A stretch of DNA of 28,088 bases from Verrucomicrobiota bacterium (GTDB lineage: Bacteria > Verrucomicrobiota > Verrucomicrobiia > Opitutales > Intestinicryptomonadaceae): NCBI GenBank assembly GCA_003343565.1, contig QALA01000048.1:1-28088 (forward strand), read 5' to 3'. The notes beneath the pieces are model-generated. The model had not been told where the DNA came from and searched no databases. It worked only from the letters and a program-made list of their open reading frames with translations. How positions within the stretch are numbered: position 1 is the first letter of the stretch; the number at the start of each line of letters is the position of its first letter. Both the position numbers and the translations under genes were made by a program. Positions 1-8,174 of the stretch are shown here, in pieces.

Positions 1-629
1 TAATAGGAATCCGCTCCGACCGTTCTCAAAAATATGCGCGCGTCTTTGTGGAGAACTGCCCCGCTTATGACGATATTCGGATTGTCAAGCGACGACTCTC
101 CGGTTGCGGAAAGATCCATAAAAGTTGCGCCGTCGACGTCCCCGTCGATTCTCACCGAAGTCCCTCCGGTAAGATCAGCAGCGAATCCGTTGCTGTGCCC
201 GATGAAATCCCCCATTATGTGCAGGTCAAATTTACTGAGGGTAAGGACGGCCTGGCGCAGTTGCGTGACATTGCCTTCTATCGTAAGTTTTGTGGAGCCT
301 TGTCCGATCAGCCGCACTCCCGAATTGTAAGTGATAGAGGCGAAAACGGCGTCGGAATCCATAGTCAGGATTTTGGAATCGGTGTTTGTGCCTTCGCCGA
401 GAATAATGTCGTCGCCTTCGCCGGGAAGGGCGTTGCGGATATATACTTTTGTGTCGCCCTCATAGGTGTACCAAAGCCCGTCCGTGTCGGCGTCGCCGCC
501 GGTCTGGCTGAAGTTTGCGCTAGATGCCGCGTTGTCGGCATCGTAGTACCACGTTGCCGCGTGCGAGGTCAACGCCAGCGGCGATAGCAGGGCGGACAAC
601 AAAAGCGAATGTGCGAATATTGATTTCAT
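1..629 (-). CDS. Secreted protein, autotransporter/beta-strand-repeat style (3' end cut by window edge)
   Basis: An open frame of 209 codons starts at the ATG complementary to 627-629 and runs off the left edge without a stop. The first 24 residues are a classical signal peptide: Lys2, a Leu/Ala-rich core, and cleavage near SHA-AT. The mature protein opens with TWYYDADNAASS and is rich in Gly, Asp, Thr and Ser with alternating hydrophobic residues. This suits a beta-helix of the kind found in Verrucomicrobia autotransporter-associated or PEP-CTERM surface proteins. No C-terminal anchor or autotransporter barrel can be seen because that part lies outside the window. There is no clear Shine-Dalgarno site; the upstream sequence is AT-rich. 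The family is inferred from composition and the opening motif. Export to the periplasm or surface is well supported, but the function is unknown. Confidence 0.75.
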   Translation of the reverse strand, partial: MKSIFAHSLLLSALLSPLALTSHAATWYYDADNAASSANFSQTGGDADTDGLWYTYEGDTKVYIRNALPGEGDDIILGEGTNTDSKILTMDSDAVFASITYNSGVRLIGQGSTKLTIEGNVTQLRQAVLTLSKFDLHIMGDFIGHSNGFAADLTGGTSVRIDGDVDGATFMDLSATGESSLDNPNIVISGAVLHKDARIFLRTVGADSY

Positions 630-680
630 GTTGATTTAATTTTTAAAATGCGGAGATTTTGTGTCAATATTATTTTAAAG

Positions 681-702
681 ACAAACTATTTACCGAGTTT
701 GT
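681..702 (-). terminator. Weak inverted repeat after the LUD gene
   Basis: A 7-bp perfect stem (681-687 with 696-702) and an 8-nt loop lie just past the LUD stop codon on the minus strand. Only a short CTTT and AT-rich tract follows, so termination is possible but not strong. It may partly insulate the LUD gene from the secreted-protein gene. Confidence 0.35.
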
Positions 703-709
703 GCTCCCC

Positions 710-1312
710 TTAAAATCCCAGCGTTTTCTTAATAATTACGATATGCGTTTGCACATTGTCGCCCGTCGGGCGGGTGAATATCGCCGTCACTTTGCAGATT
801 CTTTCCGGGGAGTTGCAGTTGTAGCATTTGTCGGCCTTCGCCGCGTACGGGGTGGCGCGTTTTAGGCGTTTGGCGTTTAGCGGAGAGGCGACGTTCTTTG
901 CGCGCCACAGGGCTTTTTCAAGCGTGTCGGTTATCTTGTTTATGCCGCATACGAAAATGACTTTTTTGCGGTTTGCCCCGTATATGGCCGCCGACACGCG
1001 GTTTCCCACGCCGTCTATGTTCACGATCTCCCCCGTTTGGCTGATTGCGTTGATCCCCGATATGTATACTTCGGCTTCGGCCGCCGCCCTGATTTCGCCC
1101 CGGTCTCCGTTTCTGAAGTGCCAGTGGGCGTTGCCGCGCTTCAGGAGCAGATCGGCAATGCCGGTTTCCGACAGCGTGACGGAACCTCCCATTCCAACAT
1201 TCAGATTTTCGCATTCGGCCAGTATGAATTTGGAGGCTTCATGTTCGTCGTCGAAAATATCGACTTTGAAGCCGCGCGCCCGAAAGGTGTCGGAAAGTTT
1301 TTTTAAGTCCAT
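710..1312 (-). CDS. LUD-domain protein (LutC/YkgG-like, DUF162)
   Basis: This 200-residue protein matches the LUD family, whose best-known members (LutB/LutC) belong to the L-lactate oxidation complex. Visible family features are a GMGGSVTLSETG loop at residues 40-51 and a SGINAISQTGEIVNIDG segment at 85-101, followed by NRVSA and a hydrophobic strand ending in VCGINKI. The C-terminus carries Cys163, Cys166 and Cys173 (CYNC...ICKV), common in stand-alone members of this family and possibly metal-binding. No lutA or lutB partner is beside it, so lactate use cannot be asserted; many orphan LUD proteins are uncharacterised. A strong GGAGGA site sits 8 nt before the ATG, one of the few clear ribosome-binding sites in the window, and it fixes the start. 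Confidence 0.88.
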   Translation of the reverse strand: MDLKKLSDTFRARGFKVDIFDDEHEASKFILAECENLNVGMGGSVTLSETGIADLLLKRGNAHWHFRNGDRGEIRAAAEAEVYISGINAISQTGEIVNIDGVGNRVSAAIYGANRKKVIFVCGINKITDTLEKALWRAKNVASPLNAKRLKRATPYAAKADKCYNCNSPERICKVTAIFTRPTGDNVQTHIVIIKKTLGF

Positions 1313-1320
1313 GTTGAATG

Positions 1321-1326
1321 TCCTCC
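1321..1326 (-). promoter_or_regulatory. Strong ribosome binding site of the LUD gene
   Basis: GGAGGA on the minus strand lies 8 nt upstream of the LUD ATG. It stands out because most genes here lack a recognisable Shine-Dalgarno sequence. Confidence 0.7.
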
Positions 1327-1879
1327 GGATTTTTTAGGTTTGCGATGAAAAGTTTTTGCCGCGCGACGCAGCTGCTAAATTCCGCGCGCCGGCGCCGGCT
1401 TTTTTGCGGACGGAGCCGAAGTTGCAACAACCGCGCCGCCGCAACCGTTGCCGGCAGGCGCGGGAAGATGCAAAATAACGGCGAAAATTTCGGAATTTAT
1501 GCGGTCGGCGAGAGGTATTGCCGGTTTCGGGCGGTTATGCGCGCGGCGCTTGCGGAATGCGGCGAGTGAGGGAGCGTAAAGCCGGCGGCGGCAGGAAGGC
1601 GGAGGGAGGTTTTGCAATATCGCCGGGTTTTGCAACGGCGCGCGCGGCTGTTTCGGCGTTTGTCGGACGGCGGCCGCGCGCATGTCGGCGTGAGGGGGAA
1701 ACGTCTAATACGGCGTCGTATGCGGTTTTAACTCAGTGGCGCGGCAAAAAGAGGCGTTGCAGGCAGCGCGTCGAAGCAAGCAGGGCGTCGAAGCAGGCAG
1801 CACACCGGGACCGCGTGAGACCGGCGGCGTTTGCCGCGCGCGGCGGCGAAGCCTTAGACGCCGGGGACTTTCGGAAGCG
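1327..1879. other. Gene-free GC-rich gap between the LUD gene and glgC
   Basis: No frame here gives a credible protein: the open frames are Arg/Ala/Pro-rich and match nothing recognisable. Visible structures are a perfect 12-bp palindrome (gccggcgccggc) near 1388-1399 followed by a T run, a copy of a GC-rich repeat at 1571-1646, and two adjacent 17-bp units containing gcgtcgaagca near 1768-1801. The gap is long for a bacterial intergenic region. Confidence 0.6.
1571..1646 (+). repeat. GC-rich dispersed repeat, copy 1 (beyond the 3' end of glgC)
   Basis: This stretch resembles 3578-3650 in the same orientation. Shared blocks are ggagcg-aaagccggcgg, cggcaggaagg and cgccgggttttgc, in the same order and with similar spacing. 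A further shared block, gcggcaaaaa, follows roughly 95-125 bp downstream in both. The two copies bracket glgC. The alignment was made by eye, so exact boundaries are uncertain. Confidence 0.55.
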
Positions 1880-3157
1880 TCAAAGGCGCGTTCCATCGGG
1901 CACGCGCGCGTTCTTGGTGACTATGAGCACGCCGTCGCGCACGAAGGCAAATTCGTTCTCCCACATGTCGGGCTTCCCGTCGGGAGAGAGCACGCAGTTG
2001 TCGCCTATGCGCGCGTTTTTGTCTATGATTGCGTTGGTTATCTCGCAGTTTTTGCCTATGCCGATTTTCAAGTCCCCGCTCTTGCGGGCGACGTTTAGGT
2101 CGTCAATTTCGTAGTAGTCGGCCCCCATCATGACGACGTTTTTCAGCCGCGTGCCGTCGCCCACAAACGAGCGTATTCCTATCACGCACCTTTCGAGAGT
2201 CGCGTTCGATATTATGCAGCCGTCCGCGATGTTCGAGTGCGAAACCCGGCTATTGTTGATATTGGAGCCGGGCAGAAAGCGGCAATGGGTGTATATCGGG
2301 TGGTTCGGGCGGAAGAAGTCGAACGAGGGGGATTCGTCGGTCAGGGCCAGATTCGCCTCGAAAAACGCGCCGACCGTGCCGATATCTTCCCAATATCCGT
2401 CGAATATATACGCGCTGAGCTTCTTCTTGCCGAGCAATCCCGGTATGATTTCCTTGCCGAAGTCCATTTCGCTGCCGGACATGGCCTCCTCCAAAACTTT
2501 TTGCGAGAACACGTATATGCCCATTGAGGCCAGGCAGTAGTCTCCGCCGGGATTTTTGAGATTTTTTTTGAGGTCGTCGCCGACGAGAAACGAGTTTATC
2601 ACATTTTCGTCCTTCGGCTTTTCGGCGAACTGGACGATGTTCAAGTCGGAGTCGACGCGCATCACGCCGAGGCTCGGAGCCTCCTTTTTCGGCATGGGTT
2701 TCGCCGCTATGGTGATGTCGGAGCCGGAGTCTATGTGCGCCTTTATCATCTCGGCGAAATTCATTTGATAGAGCTGGTCGCCGGAAAGAATCAGGTAGTA
2801 GTAGTTTTCGCCCTGGCGCTCAAAGTGGTGCATATTTTTGCGGACCGCGTCCGCCGTTCCCTGGTACCACGAGCCCCCGCTGTCGGTCTGTTCGGCCGCC
2901 AGAATATCGACAAAGTCCTTTCCGAAATTGTCGAACTTGTACGTCTGCTGAATGTGCTTGTGCAGACTTGCGGTGTTGAATTGCGACAGCAGGTATATTC
3001 TGCCGCAGCCCGAATTTATGCAGTTGCTGATTGGAATGTCCACCAGCCTGTACTTGCCGGCGAGCGGGACGGCGGGCTTGCAGCGGTATTTCGTGAGGGG
3101 GTAAAGGCGAGTTCCCCGTCCGCCGCCCATGATTATGCTTATTACTTTGTCGGTCAT
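1880..3157 (-). CDS. glgC: Glucose-1-phosphate adenylyltransferase (ADP-glucose pyrophosphorylase)
   Basis: The enzyme makes ADP-glucose from glucose-1-phosphate and ATP, the committed step of bacterial glycogen synthesis. The start used here gives 425 residues, normal for the family; a longer frame opens 16 codons earlier, but MTDKVISIIMGGG is the conserved beginning. Motifs are GGGRGTRL at 11-18 (nucleotide binding), KPAVPLAGKYRLVD at 27-40, LILSGDQLYQMNF in the catalytic core, and YWEDIGTV before the C-terminal left-handed beta-helix (GIRSFVGDGTRLKN and similar hexapeptide turns). The protein ends in RVPDGTRL, like other GlgC C-termini. No other glycogen gene is adjacent. It is divergent from tyrS across a 607-bp gap, and its own upstream region has no obvious Shine-Dalgarno site. 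Confidence 0.95.
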   Translation of the reverse strand: MTDKVISIIMGGGRGTRLYPLTKYRCKPAVPLAGKYRLVDIPISNCINSGCGRIYLLSQFNTASLHKHIQQTYKFDNFGKDFVDILAAEQTDSGGSWYQGTADAVRKNMHHFERQGENYYYLILSGDQLYQMNFAEMIKAHIDSGSDITIAAKPMPKKEAPSLGVMRVDSDLNIVQFAEKPKDENVINSFLVGDDLKKNLKNPGGDYCLASMGIYVFSQKVLEEAMSGSEMDFGKEIIPGLLGKKKLSAYIFDGYWEDIGTVGAFFEANLALTDESPSFDFFRPNHPIYTHCRFLPGSNINNSRVSHSNIADGCIISNATLERCVIGIRSFVGDGTRLKNVVMMGADYYEIDDLNVARKSGDLKIGIGKNCEITNAIIDKNARIGDNCVLSPDGKPDMWENEFAFVRDGVLIVTKNARVPDGTRL

Positions 3158-3764
3158 GCTGTACTTTGTTTTGGGGAGATTTTCGGCGCCGGACACTCGG
3201 CCCAATCAAACGTTCGGCCGTTTGCCGCGCCCTTCATCTTTACGGACAGTTTTAGCGCGGCTTTGTCAAAAATCCAGTCTTTTTTAAATTGCGCGCGTTG
3301 AGGATTCAACCACGTTGTTTGGCGCACAGGGCGCGATTATGTCTTTCGAAAGCGCGCGGGCGGCAAAAGGCGTAAGGCGGGGCGATTTTTGCGGAGTTTT
3401 TCGCGGGAGGTTGGCCTGCCGCTTTTATATTATAGGGGCATGTGTGCGGAAAGCGGCAAATTGCGCGAAAGATTGTCCGGGCGGCCGGCTTTGGACGCTC
3501 AAGGGAGCGGAGCAAAGCGGGAGGGCAAGGCGGGAGGGCGTGCGTTAATGAAAAAGCGCCGAAAATCCCGCGCTTCGGGAGCGGAAAGCCGGCGGCGGCA
3601 GGAAGGAGGGCGGGGGGCGTTTTACATATGCCGCCGGGTTTTGCGCGCGGCGCGTCCGCTTTGGCATGGGGGGCCTTGCGCGGCGCTTTCGCGCGCGCGG
3701 CGCGGCAAAAAAGAATTGCGTTTTTGCGCCCCCTGAGGATAATGGGAGAAATTTTTTTTACAGT
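3158..3764. other. Divergent intergenic region between glgC and tyrS
   Basis: About 600 bp without a credible gene. It must hold the promoters of both flanking genes. On the minus strand TTGACA (3264-3269) could be a glgC -35 box, but no good -10 lies at 16-18 bp. An isolated AT-rich island, tatattata near 3426-3434, reads as TATAAT on the minus strand and TATATT on the plus strand; neither has a convincing -35 partner. The second copy of the GC-rich repeat (3578-3650) lies near the tyrS side. Confidence 0.5.
3578..3650 (+). repeat. GC-rich dispersed repeat, copy 2 (upstream of tyrS)
   Basis: Partner of 1571-1646, same orientation, about 2.0 kb apart. The conserved blocks are aaagccggcggcggcaggaa and ccgccgggttttgc; the middle is diverged. 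It does not overlap any credible gene. Confidence 0.55.
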
Positions 3765-4949
3765 ATGGACCAAATTGAAATATTCGCCCAAAACTCCGAG
3801 GTTTTTATCGGCGCGGAAGATTTGAAGGCCAAGCTTGCGCGCGGCAAAAAGCTGCGCGTAAAGCTCGGCGTGGATCCCACGCGTCCCGATTTGACGTTCG
3901 GGCACATGGTCGTGTTCAACAAGCTGCGCCAGTTTCAGGATCTGGGGCATCAGGCCGTTCTGATAATAGGCGACTACACCGCGCGCATAGGCGACCCAAG
4001 CGGCCGCAGCGCGCTTCGCCCGGTCCTTTCCAAAGAGGAGGTTCTCGCAAACTCGGAGACCTATCTGGATCAGGCCTTCAAGATTCTCGACAGGGAGCGC
4101 ACGGAGGTGCACTACAACAGCGAGTGGTTTTCCAAGATGTCCTTTGCCGACGCCCTCGGACTCGCCAGAAAAATGACCGTCGCAAGAATGCTGGAGCGCG
4201 ACGACTTCGCCAAGCGGCACGCCGAAAAGACTCCGATTTCGATAGTGGAATTTCTCTATCCGCTCGTGCAGGGCTACGATTCCGTCATGGTGGAGTCCGA
4301 CGTCGAGCTTGGGGGGACCGACCAGCTCTTCAACAATCTGGTCGGCCGAGACCTCCAGCGGGAGGCGGGAATGGAGTTCGGTCAGGCGGTGATAACGATG
4401 CCCCTTTTGGTGGGTCTGGACGGCGTGAAAAAGATGTCGAAAAGCTACGGAAACTACATCGCGTTCAACGATCCGGCGCGCGAAATGTTCGGCAAGATAA
4501 TGTCTGTGAGCGACGACACCATGTGGAACTACTACCGCTATCTCATGCTCTATTCGCCCGCCCAGATTGACCGCGCGAAGGCCGAACACCCCATGAAGGC
4601 GAAGAAGGACTTGGCGTGCCTGATGGTCACGCGCTTTTACGGCATTGAGGCCGGGCGCGCGGAGCTGGAAAATTTTGAGAGGGTGTTTTCCAAAAACGAG
4701 ATTCCCGCGGACATGCCGGAGTTCGATTGGTCGGCGTTGTCCGAGGCCGAATCCGATTCGCTCGTCAATCTGATGTCGGCGACGGGCCTGTTTCCCAGCA
4801 AGAAGGAGGTTCGCAGGCTGATCGAGCAGGGCGCGGTGAAAATGGATTCCGAGAGGGTTTCCGATCCCCTCGCCAAGCTTGAATCGTGCGGCGCGCCCGC
4901 CGTGTTGCAGGCGGGGAAGCGGATTTTCTTTAGAATCAAGAGAAGTTAG
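3765..4949 (+). CDS. tyrS: Tyrosyl-tRNA synthetase
   Basis: A class I aminoacyl-tRNA synthetase that charges tRNA-Tyr. The 394-residue reading starts at MDQIEIFAQ; an open frame extends 33 codons further upstream, but that part is low-complexity Arg/Ala and outside the family. The signature HIGH position reads TFGH (residues 44-47), so the first His is Thr. The second signature KMSKS is intact at 223-227. LGVDPTRPDL, QDLGHQAVLIIGDYTARIGDPSGRS and ELGGTDQLFN are the tyrosine-adenylate pocket segments. Roughly residues 335-394 form an S4 RNA-binding domain (FPSKKEVRRLIEQGAVKM). The length and S4 tail fit the TyrZ-like type 2 branch. A GGGAG lies about 15 nt before the start, rather far for an ideal ribosome-binding site. 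Confidence 0.95.
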   Translation: MDQIEIFAQNSEVFIGAEDLKAKLARGKKLRVKLGVDPTRPDLTFGHMVVFNKLRQFQDLGHQAVLIIGDYTARIGDPSGRSALRPVLSKEEVLANSETYLDQAFKILDRERTEVHYNSEWFSKMSFADALGLARKMTVARMLERDDFAKRHAEKTPISIVEFLYPLVQGYDSVMVESDVELGGTDQLFNNLVGRDLQREAGMEFGQAVITMPLLVGLDGVKKMSKSYGNYIAFNDPAREMFGKIMSVSDDTMWNYYRYLMLYSPAQIDRAKAEHPMKAKKDLACLMVTRFYGIEAGRAELENFERVFSKNEIPADMPEFDWSALSEAESDSLVNLMSATGLFPSKKEVRRLIEQGAVKMDSERVSDPLAKLESCGAPAVLQAGKRIFFRIKRS

Positions 4950-5159
4950 TTCCGTGGGCGTTTCGGCGCGTCGCCGCCTTGCGCAGGCGCGGGATTGCGG
5001 CGCTTTTGCTGGGCGAAAAAAGCGCGCGGGAAGGCGAAGCGTCCGGATTGTCCGGCGAAGGCCGGCGCGTTTGGATTTTCAAGCGCGTTTTGGCGGCGGT
5101 GCGGGAACGCGCGCGTTTTTTAACCGGGAGTTGGGCTTTAACCTGAAGTTGGACTTTAA

Positions 5160-6527
5160 ATGGGCAGGGGCGAACATGTGCGGGAACTGGGCGAATTGAA
5201 CATATTTCGCCTGATTCTGAGATACTCGACTCCGTCGATAGTTTCGACGGTGGTCGATGCGGCGTACAATCTGATAGACCGCATATTCGTCGGGCGCGCG
5301 TGCGGGGAGGAGGCTCTTGCGGCGGTGACGGTGTGCTTTTCGCCCACGCTCTTTTTTTTGGCGTTTGCAATGACGGTCGGGCATGGGAGCGCCACGATGG
5401 TCTCGATAATGCTGGGGGAGAAGCGGCGCGACGCGGCGGAGGCGTATTTGGGGCAGGCGGCGTTTTTGTTTCTGGCTTTTTCGGTAATGCTTGCGGCGGT
5501 TGTCGTGCCGAATATGGAGGCCGTTTTGCGATTCTTCGGGGCGACGGAAAAAATCCTTCCCATGGCGTCGCAGTACTACACGATACTTGTCTGCGGCATA
5601 GTGTTTGAAAAGATTTCCTACGGCTTGGGCAATCTGATTCGTGCCGAGGGCAGGCCCGCGTTTGCGATGGGCGTAATTCTGGTCGGAGGGGTTGTAAACG
5701 CCGTTTTGGACTACGTGTTTTTGTTTCATTTCGGCTGGGGCGTGCGCGGCGCGGCGGCGGCGACGGTGATTGCCCAGGCGTGCGCGTCTGTGATGGTGGC
5801 GCATTTCTATTTCTTTTCCGGAAGAAACTATCTTAAGTTGCGCCTGAAGAACGTCCGCGTGCGCATGGACGCTTTGCGGAACATGCTGTCGGCGGGCTCG
5901 CCGTCGTTTGTAATACAGATTTTGGCGGCATTTTCGACAATGCTGTTCGTAATGCAGGCGCGCAATTTCGGGGCCGAGGGCGCGATAGCCATAATCGGGG
6001 TTTCGTCGTCGGTCAACATCTTTCTCTATTTGCCGGTGGTCGGTTTGAGCATGGGGGCGCAGCCGATATTCGGATACAACTGGGGCGCCGGCAATTTCTC
6101 AAGGGTGAGGGAGGCGTTCGTAAACATTTTGCTGCTCTCTACGGGAATATGCGTTGTCGGATTCGCGTTCGTCGAAATTTTTGCCGGGGAAATTTTCTCG
6201 CTTTTTCTCGGCGGCGACTCCCCGCTGATGTCCACGGGAGAGAGGGCCATGCGCATATTGGCGTGCATGTTTCCTCTGATTGGGGCAAACATCGTCACTT
6301 CCGGATACTTCCAGGCCACCAAGCGGCCGAAATTTTCGATATTCGTCACCACGCTGCGCCAGCTGATATTTCTGGCTCCGCTTCTCTTTTGCCTTCCGCA
6401 TCTCGTCGGGCTAGACGGAGTTTGGGCGAGTTTCCCGATTGCGGATTTTGCCGCGTTTGCGCTAACGTTCGCATTCATAATTCGCGAGCTTCGCAGCCTC
6501 GACGGCAGGGTGCGGATAGGAGGGTGA
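5160..6527 (+). CDS. MATE family multidrug/toxin efflux transporter
   Basis: A 455-residue, very hydrophobic protein with about twelve membrane segments in two pseudo-repeats, the standard MATE size. Family features are NLIDRIFVGR early in the first half, a RAEGRPAFAM loop, NAVLDYVFLFHFGWGVRGAAAATVIAQ-type helix 5-6 packing, and GAQPIFGYNWGAGNFSRVREAF in the second half. It resembles the MepA/DinF-like branch that exports cationic drugs by Na+ or H+ antiport in the inner membrane; the substrate cannot be read from sequence. It follows tyrS after 210 bp and is probably transcribed separately. The first ATG is used; no Shine-Dalgarno site is visible, so the start is moderately sure. Confidence 0.92.
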   Translation: MGRGEHVRELGELNIFRLILRYSTPSIVSTVVDAAYNLIDRIFVGRACGEEALAAVTVCFSPTLFFLAFAMTVGHGSATMVSIMLGEKRRDAAEAYLGQAAFLFLAFSVMLAAVVVPNMEAVLRFFGATEKILPMASQYYTILVCGIVFEKISYGLGNLIRAEGRPAFAMGVILVGGVVNAVLDYVFLFHFGWGVRGAAAATVIAQACASVMVAHFYFFSGRNYLKLRLKNVRVRMDALRNMLSAGSPSFVIQILAAFSTMLFVMQARNFGAEGAIAIIGVSSSVNIFLYLPVVGLSMGAQPIFGYNWGAGNFSRVREAFVNILLLSTGICVVGFAFVEIFAGEIFSLFLGGDSPLMSTGERAMRILACMFPLIGANIVTSGYFQATKRPKFSIFVTTLRQLIFLAPLLFCLPHLVGLDGVWASFPIADFAAFALTFAFIIRELRSLDGRVRIGG

Positions 6528-6919
6528 AGTTCGGCGGCGGGGGGGGGCATCTGTGGAGTCTACGGCGCCGCGGCGCGCGCATTGTCCGGAACGCAATTTG
6601 CCCGAAGCAGACTTTGTTCGAAGCGCATCTTGCCCGAAGCGCATCTTACCCGTTTAGCGCATTATGTCCGGCGCGCACCTTGCCGGCCGCGGATTTTTTG
6701 CGTTTGGAGCAAAAATCGGAATTTTTCGCGTTGAAAAAATGGCGGCGTTTCGGCGGCGTTTTGCAGAAAATCCGTTTCGCCTCCCGCATTCCTCCAGAAT
6801 GTATTGTGCGAATGCGGAATTTTTTGCGCCTTCGGCGTCTTGCGAAATTCCTTAGGCGGCGGGCGAAGCGGGAAAAAAGAGTTGAAAAGCGGGCGGATTT
6901 GTGGGATTGTCCGACAATT
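6528..6919. other. Gene-free gap with tandem repeat array before the tolB-like gene
   Basis: Nearly 400 bp with no credible gene on either strand. A G-run (about 6538-6547) is followed by a degenerate 16-bp tandem array (6585-6682) and then GC/AT-mixed sequence leading to the tolB-like start. No clear promoter was recognised. Confidence 0.55.
6585..6682 (+). repeat. Degenerate 16-bp tandem repeat array, about six units
   Basis: Successive units are 6585-6600, 6601-6616, 6617-6632, 6633-6648, 6649-6666 (18 bp) and 6667-6682. They follow the consensus yCCGAAGCGCATCTTG with substitutions. Units 3 and 4 are nearly identical. A period of 16 is not a multiple of three and no open frame follows it, so it is non-coding. 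There are no spacers, so it is not a CRISPR array. Confidence 0.7.
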
Positions 6920-8128
6920 ATGATAGGAAGAGTATTTGCACTTCTTTTTGCGACGGCTTGCGCCGTGTGCGCAAACGCCCAAAGCGACATTCTCGACGCG
7001 GGCTACGTCGCGGGGGATTCCGGACAGCTGAACGTTCCCGTGTACAGGATTGCGGTGACCTCCCCTTCGCAGGAGATGGAGACGCTGGCCAAGCGCGCCT
7101 TCAACCTTCACGGCAGCTATAAAATCTACCGCCCGGCCGACGCCCAGTTTGTGTTCGACTTCGCGCCGGCGGGGGAAAACTCCGTCAAGCTTTCCATCAA
7201 GGGGGGCAGGGTGTACGAGCAGACGGTGTCGGGCTCGTCGTCCCTCGACGCGCTGATGCGCGCCTGCGACGTCGCGGTTCAAAAGACGATAGGGACTCCG
7301 GGTTTCTTCGCCGGGACAATCGTTTTCAGCTATTCCAAAAACGGCGGCGACAACACCGAAATATGCGTTTCCGACATGGTGTTTCAAAAGACCAGAAGGC
7401 TCACCGGCGACAACAAGGCCTCTCTGATGCCCCACTTTTCGCCCAGCGGCAACAAGGTCATGTACACCGGATACTACCGTTCGGGATTTATGGATCTCTA
7501 TGAGATAAACCTGCTCTCCAACACGCGCCGCACATTTGCGTCGTTCAAGGGCAGCAACACGGGCGGGGCGTTTTCTCCGGACGGCTCGAAGGTAGCCATG
7601 ATACTTTCGACAAGCGGCAATCCTGAAGTTTGGATCGCCAACGCGGACAGGACGGGATTTAAGCGCATTACCAGAACGCCGAACGCCGTGGAAAGCTCAG
7701 CGAGTTTTTCGCCCGACGGAACGAAGCTGATATTCGCCAGCGACGACAGGACCAAGCCGCAAATATACGTGTGCCCCGTCGGGGGCGGAAAGATGACGCG
7801 CCTGCCCACAAACGTTAGCGGATATTGCTCCGAGCCTACGTGGAACAAGGTAAATCCGAACCTCATAGCGTTTACAGGAGCCAGTGGGAAGGGCTTTCAG
7901 GTGTTCGTTTACGACATGGCCGCGCACAAGTCGAAGTGCGTCAGTTCGGGGGCGAGTACGTCGTCGCCGGTGTGGCTCAACGACGGCCGCCACCTGATAT
8001 GCGCAAAGGCTTTCGGCAAGATGCGCCGCCTGTACGTCATAGACACGGAGACCGGCTCGCAAAAGCCGCTGCACAGCGCGGAGTACGGCTCGCTGAAAGA
8101 GCCCGACTTCGTTTACAAGGCAAACTGA
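6920..8128 (+). CDS. TolB-like periplasmic beta-propeller protein
   Basis: 402 residues starting at MIGRVFALLFATACAVCANA, a signal peptide cleaved at about ANA-QS (residue 20). An N-terminal alpha/beta part (about 21-165) is followed by five or six PD40-type propeller repeats: HFSPSGNKVMYTG, AFSPDGSKVAMI, SFSPDGTKLIFASDD, TWNKVNPNLIAFTG and VWLNDGRHLICA. The two-domain order and length match TolB, the periplasmic partner of Pal in the Tol-Pal system that holds outer membrane to cell wall during division. No tolA, tolQ, tolR or pal is adjacent, so TolB itself is likely but a TolB paralogue cannot be excluded. The frame is open much further upstream, but the signal peptide decides the start. 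Confidence 0.85.
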   Translation: MIGRVFALLFATACAVCANAQSDILDAGYVAGDSGQLNVPVYRIAVTSPSQEMETLAKRAFNLHGSYKIYRPADAQFVFDFAPAGENSVKLSIKGGRVYEQTVSGSSSLDALMRACDVAVQKTIGTPGFFAGTIVFSYSKNGGDNTEICVSDMVFQKTRRLTGDNKASLMPHFSPSGNKVMYTGYYRSGFMDLYEINLLSNTRRTFASFKGSNTGGAFSPDGSKVAMILSTSGNPEVWIANADRTGFKRITRTPNAVESSASFSPDGTKLIFASDDRTKPQIYVCPVGGGKMTRLPTNVSGYCSEPTWNKVNPNLIAFTGASGKGFQVFVYDMAAHKSKCVSSGASTSSPVWLNDGRHLICAKAFGKMRRLYVIDTETGSQKPLHSAEYGSLKEPDFVYKAN

Positions 8129-8174
8129 GCCTCTTGTTATTAGTTTAAAAACCGAACTTTTACCTGCGCCGATT

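Noticed and set aside
48..587. Plus-strand frame of 179 codons at the left edge
   Set aside because: It is the antisense of the secreted-protein gene, which has a clear signal peptide on the minus strand.
3442..3764. Plus-strand frames upstream of tyrS, or a longer tyrS N-terminus
   Set aside because: Arg/Ala/Gly low-complexity translation; the tyrS family begins at MDQIEIF.
6585..6682. CRISPR array
   Set aside because: Units abut with no spacers, are only 16 bp and degenerate; no cas gene is present.
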